From Youxingia wuxianensis (lineage in GTDB: Bacteria; Bacillota; Clostridia; Oscillospirales; Ruminococcaceae), in contig NZ_JACRTD010000007.1 of assembly GCF_014385085.1 (NCBI RefSeq), positions 96,099 to 160,098 on the forward strand: 64,000 nt of DNA, read 5' to 3'. Under the pieces are notes generated by a model. It did no database searches, was not told the DNA's origin, and saw nothing but the letters and a program-made list of their open reading frames with translations. Positions 62,354 to 64,000 of this stretch are shown here, one piece after another. Made by a program: the position numbers and the translations under genes. Position 1 is the stretch's first letter. Every line of letters begins with the position of its first letter.

Positions 62354-62773
62354 ATGAATGAGGAAAAGAAAGTACCCTTCAAGTGGGAATATGGGGAAGA
62401 AACCATATCACTGCAACTTGGGATGTATGCGAATAATCAGCGGCTTTATATCGGCATGATTACCCATACAGAAGATGGAGCGGAGCCGTTTGCAGATATG
62501 ACGGTGAACCTTCCGGGGTATTCCCTGGACCCCGGAGAGGCGTTTATTTCCGGTGACATCAGCAAGGACTTGCTGCGATTCATCAAAGAGAACAAATTGG
62601 GGAAAGTGCTTCCCTACCAGGTGCAATCCGGTTATGGGAAATATTCTGCCGTTGCCTTTGATTTGGAGAAATTGAAGGCATTTGATCCCAAAGGTGTGGC
62701 GGAGTTTCGGAAAGAGTGGAATCTGCCGGATAAGAAGCCGGTAAAGAAAAAGAGCCGCGGGATGGAGCGATGA
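62354..62773 (+). CDS. DUF4313-like protein
   Basis: 139 residues beginning MNEEKKVPFKWEYGEETISL, with LGMYANNQRLYIGMIT and PFADMTVNLPGYSLDPGEAF. This pattern matches DUF4313 proteins carried on clostridial ICEs; function is not known. A TAGGAGG site precedes ATG. Confidence 0.75.
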   Translation: MNEEKKVPFKWEYGEETISLQLGMYANNQRLYIGMITHTEDGAEPFADMTVNLPGYSLDPGEAFISGDISKDLLRFIKENKLGKVLPYQVQSGYGKYSAVAFDLEKLKAFDPKGVAEFRKEWNLPDKKPVKKKSRGMER

Positions 62774-62859
62774 AGAAATATCTTCTCCGGCGGCTGGTGG
62801 TCCCGCCTTAGAAAGAAATGCACCACCCCTGCACATTTTGTGGAAAGGAGGCGATGAAA

Positions 62860-63360
62860 ATGCAGGAAGAAGTGGAAAACAGGACTTTAACGCTGGTTGT
62901 CAGCGGAACAAAGTTCACCGGTCGGTTGCTTAAAGCCGCCATCAGCAAGTACCTTGCCCACTGCAAGGAAAAGAAGCTGCAAAAGCAGAGAAGCCGTGAC
63001 GCTCCTGTGACACCCCACGGCAAACAGACCGTCAAGCAGCTCATTGGTCAAAATCAGGGGATCTCCAATATCGAGATCACAGACCCCTCCATCAAGGAAT
63101 TTGAGAAGATCGCCCGGAAATATGGTGTGGATTATGCGGTGAAGAAAGACCGCAGCAGCTCCCCGCCCAAGTACCTGATCTTTTTCAAAGGCCGTGACGC
63201 CGATGCGCTGACCGCTGCATTTACCGAGTACACCAGCAAAAAGGTCAAGAAGGCCGAGAAAACGGAACGCCCGTCTGTGCTGGCAAAACTCAGTCAGTTC
63301 AAAGAGATGGTCAAAAATGCCGTGGTGGACCGCACCAAGCGAAAGGAGCTGGAACGATGA
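62860..63360 (+). CDS. PcfB family conjugation protein (DUF3801)
   Basis: 166 residues. The segment TLTLVVSGTKFTGRLLKAAI and the central region FEKIARKYGVDYAVKKDRSS are typical of PcfB, a relaxosome accessory protein of pCF10-type transfer systems, here followed by VirD4 as in those plasmids and Tn1549-like elements. The start at 62860 is spaced 8 bp from AAAGGAGG; ATG at 62854 is too close. It overlaps virD4 by 4 bp. Confidence 0.85.
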   Translation: MQEEVENRTLTLVVSGTKFTGRLLKAAISKYLAHCKEKKLQKQRSRDAPVTPHGKQTVKQLIGQNQGISNIEITDPSIKEFEKIARKYGVDYAVKKDRSSSPPKYLIFFKGRDADALTAAFTEYTSKKVKKAEKTERPSVLAKLSQFKEMVKNAVVDRTKRKELER

Positions 63361-63899
63361 AAAAGCAGTTTGACATCAAAAAGCTCGTTTTGCTGAACCT
63401 GCCTTATCTTTTGATGGGGCTGTTTGCCACGAACTTCGGGGAAGCGTGGCGGCTGGCTCAGGGGGCAAATGCTTCGGAGAAATTCCTTTCCCTGTTTGCT
63501 GTCCTGCCTGGGGCGCTGCAAAGTTTCTGGCCCAGCTTGCACCCGTTGGATCTTTTGGTGGGGCTATGCTGCGGAGCTGGCCTGCGTCTGGCGGTGTACC
63601 TCAAAAGTAAAAACGCCAAGAAGTATCGGCATGGACTGGAGTATGGCTCTGCCCGTTGGGGAACCCGTGAGGATATTGCTCCCTACATCGACCCGGTATT
63701 TCAGAACAATGTGATTCTGACGAAAACCGAGAGCCTGACCATGAATAGCCGCCCCAAGGACCCCAAGACCGCCAGAAACAAAAATGTGCTGGTGATCGGC
63801 GGCTCCGGTTCCGGTAAGACCCGCTTCTGGCTCAAACCGAATCTGATGCAGATGCACAGTTCTTATGTGGTCACAGACCCCAATGGTAATTTACAATAA
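63357..63899 (+). pseudogene. VirD4-like type IV coupling protein, truncated by insertion
   Basis: 180 residues remain of a protein usually about 600 long. Two N-terminal membrane helices (about 10-30 and 60-80), the Walker A IGGSGSGKTRFWLKP and the end HSSYVVTDP match VirD4/TraG. In relatives this continues DPKG, but here the frame reads DPNGNLQ and stops. The break occurs after GACCCCAA near 63882, where a second mobile element begins. The coupling ATPase is thus broken, and the host ICE may not transfer on its own. Confidence 0.8.
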
Positions 63900-64000
63900 G
63901 GATAAAGGGAGCGCGCACCCTCAAGAAAGGAGGTTACACCCCATGAAGAAACAGCCGGACAAGGGAAAAATCACAGCCCTGTACGAGCGTCTTTCCCATG
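63883..64000 (+). mobile_element. start of a second element nested in virD4
   Basis: The virD4 homology ends near 63882 and a serine recombinase gene starts 60 bp later. Elements of the TndX/TnpX type carry this recombinase at one end. Only the left 118 bp are visible. Confidence 0.7.
63943..64000 (+). CDS. large serine recombinase, N-terminus (partial)
   Basis: The visible 19 residues read MKKQPDKGKITALYERLSH and run off the window. The ALYERLS stretch, with the nucleophile Ser, matches the opening of large serine recombinases of Tn4451/Tn5397-type elements. AAAGGAGG lies 9 bp upstream. Confidence 0.75.
   Translation, partial: MKKQPDKGKITALYERLSH

Larger units (their letters stand above)
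57602..64000 (+). mobile_element. left part of an integrative and conjugative element
   Basis: From just after rpsI to the right edge the gene content is that of a clostridial ICE: ParA/ParB, a RepA-like HTH protein, phage antirepressor, small DUF proteins, PcfB and VirD4. All genes point right and are tightly packed, with a different noncoding style from the chromosome. The integrase and right end lie outside the window, so the exact left boundary is not proven; the direct repeats at 57735-57810 are probable end-proximal sites. Confidence 0.8.

Noticed and set aside
62770..62811. 13-codon frame after the DUF4313-like gene (MKKYLLRRLVVPP)
   Set aside because: Could be translated by coupling but is too short to support from sequence alone.

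Overview
The window looks like a chromosome segment of an anaerobic, Gram-positive Clostridia member, most likely an Oscillospiraceae/Ruminococcaceae-type gut bacterium. The grounds are protein resemblance, gene order (zapA-U32-dut-maf-mreBCD-mrdA-minD-mgsA), strong AGGAGG ribosome binding sites, frequent TTG/GTG starts, a pyruvate:ferredoxin oxidoreductase, a PyrK/PyrD1B pair and a T-box. No database search was possible, so the taxonomic call is inference.

Positions 1-57,600 are chromosomal backbone in short, mostly convergent or divergent units closed by clear hairpin terminators. In order: an Rrf2 regulator and cysK; a 56-residue membrane microprotein carrying the GGADGPT signature of Na+-pumping decarboxylase beta subunits; a divergent AbrB-like/XRE pair around a 41-bp palindrome; tex; a B12-binding radical SAM protein; an aldose epimerase and a CsbB/YfhO-like cell-envelope glycosylation pair; yfbR and an ECF S component; DUF805; glnS, gltX, ruvX, a phosphatase, pyrD and pyrK; queT with a pseudoknotted leader; YesL, an MsmK-like ATPase and an AraC regulator; tRNA-Tyr and tRNA-Thr; an LCP-like protein; an aconitase-family hydratase; a lipoprotein cyclophilin. 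Then follow a noncoding tract of about 0.9 kb with all the marks of a large structured RNA, DUF1292, a probable 6S RNA, tcdA, a TtcA-like gene, a flavoprotein, a zinc ribbon and a CNNM/CorC protein, nifJ, an orphan ABC ATPase, a GH13 glucanase with glycogen phosphorylase, the cell-shape/division cluster, mgsA, a T-box-controlled hisS-aspS operon, and rplM-rpsI.

From about 57,600 to the right edge lies the left part of an integrative and conjugative element inserted just downstream of rpsI. It carries paired direct repeats, ParA/ParB, a RepA-like initiator, a phage-type antirepressor, small accessory proteins, PcfB and the coupling protein VirD4. VirD4 stops shortly after its Walker A motif. 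At that point a second element begins with the start of a serine recombinase, so one mobile element appears nested inside another.

The most unusual signals are noncoding. (1) The leftward RNA at 28,465-29,374 has an exact consensus promoter, a 14-bp long-range helix, several perfect local helices and a 3' pseudoknot. (2) Compact cloverleaf-like palindromic clusters occur in frame inside two unrelated genes (5291-5378 and 44899-44965) and in an untranslated leader (12529-12678). They look like a small mobile palindromic element family.
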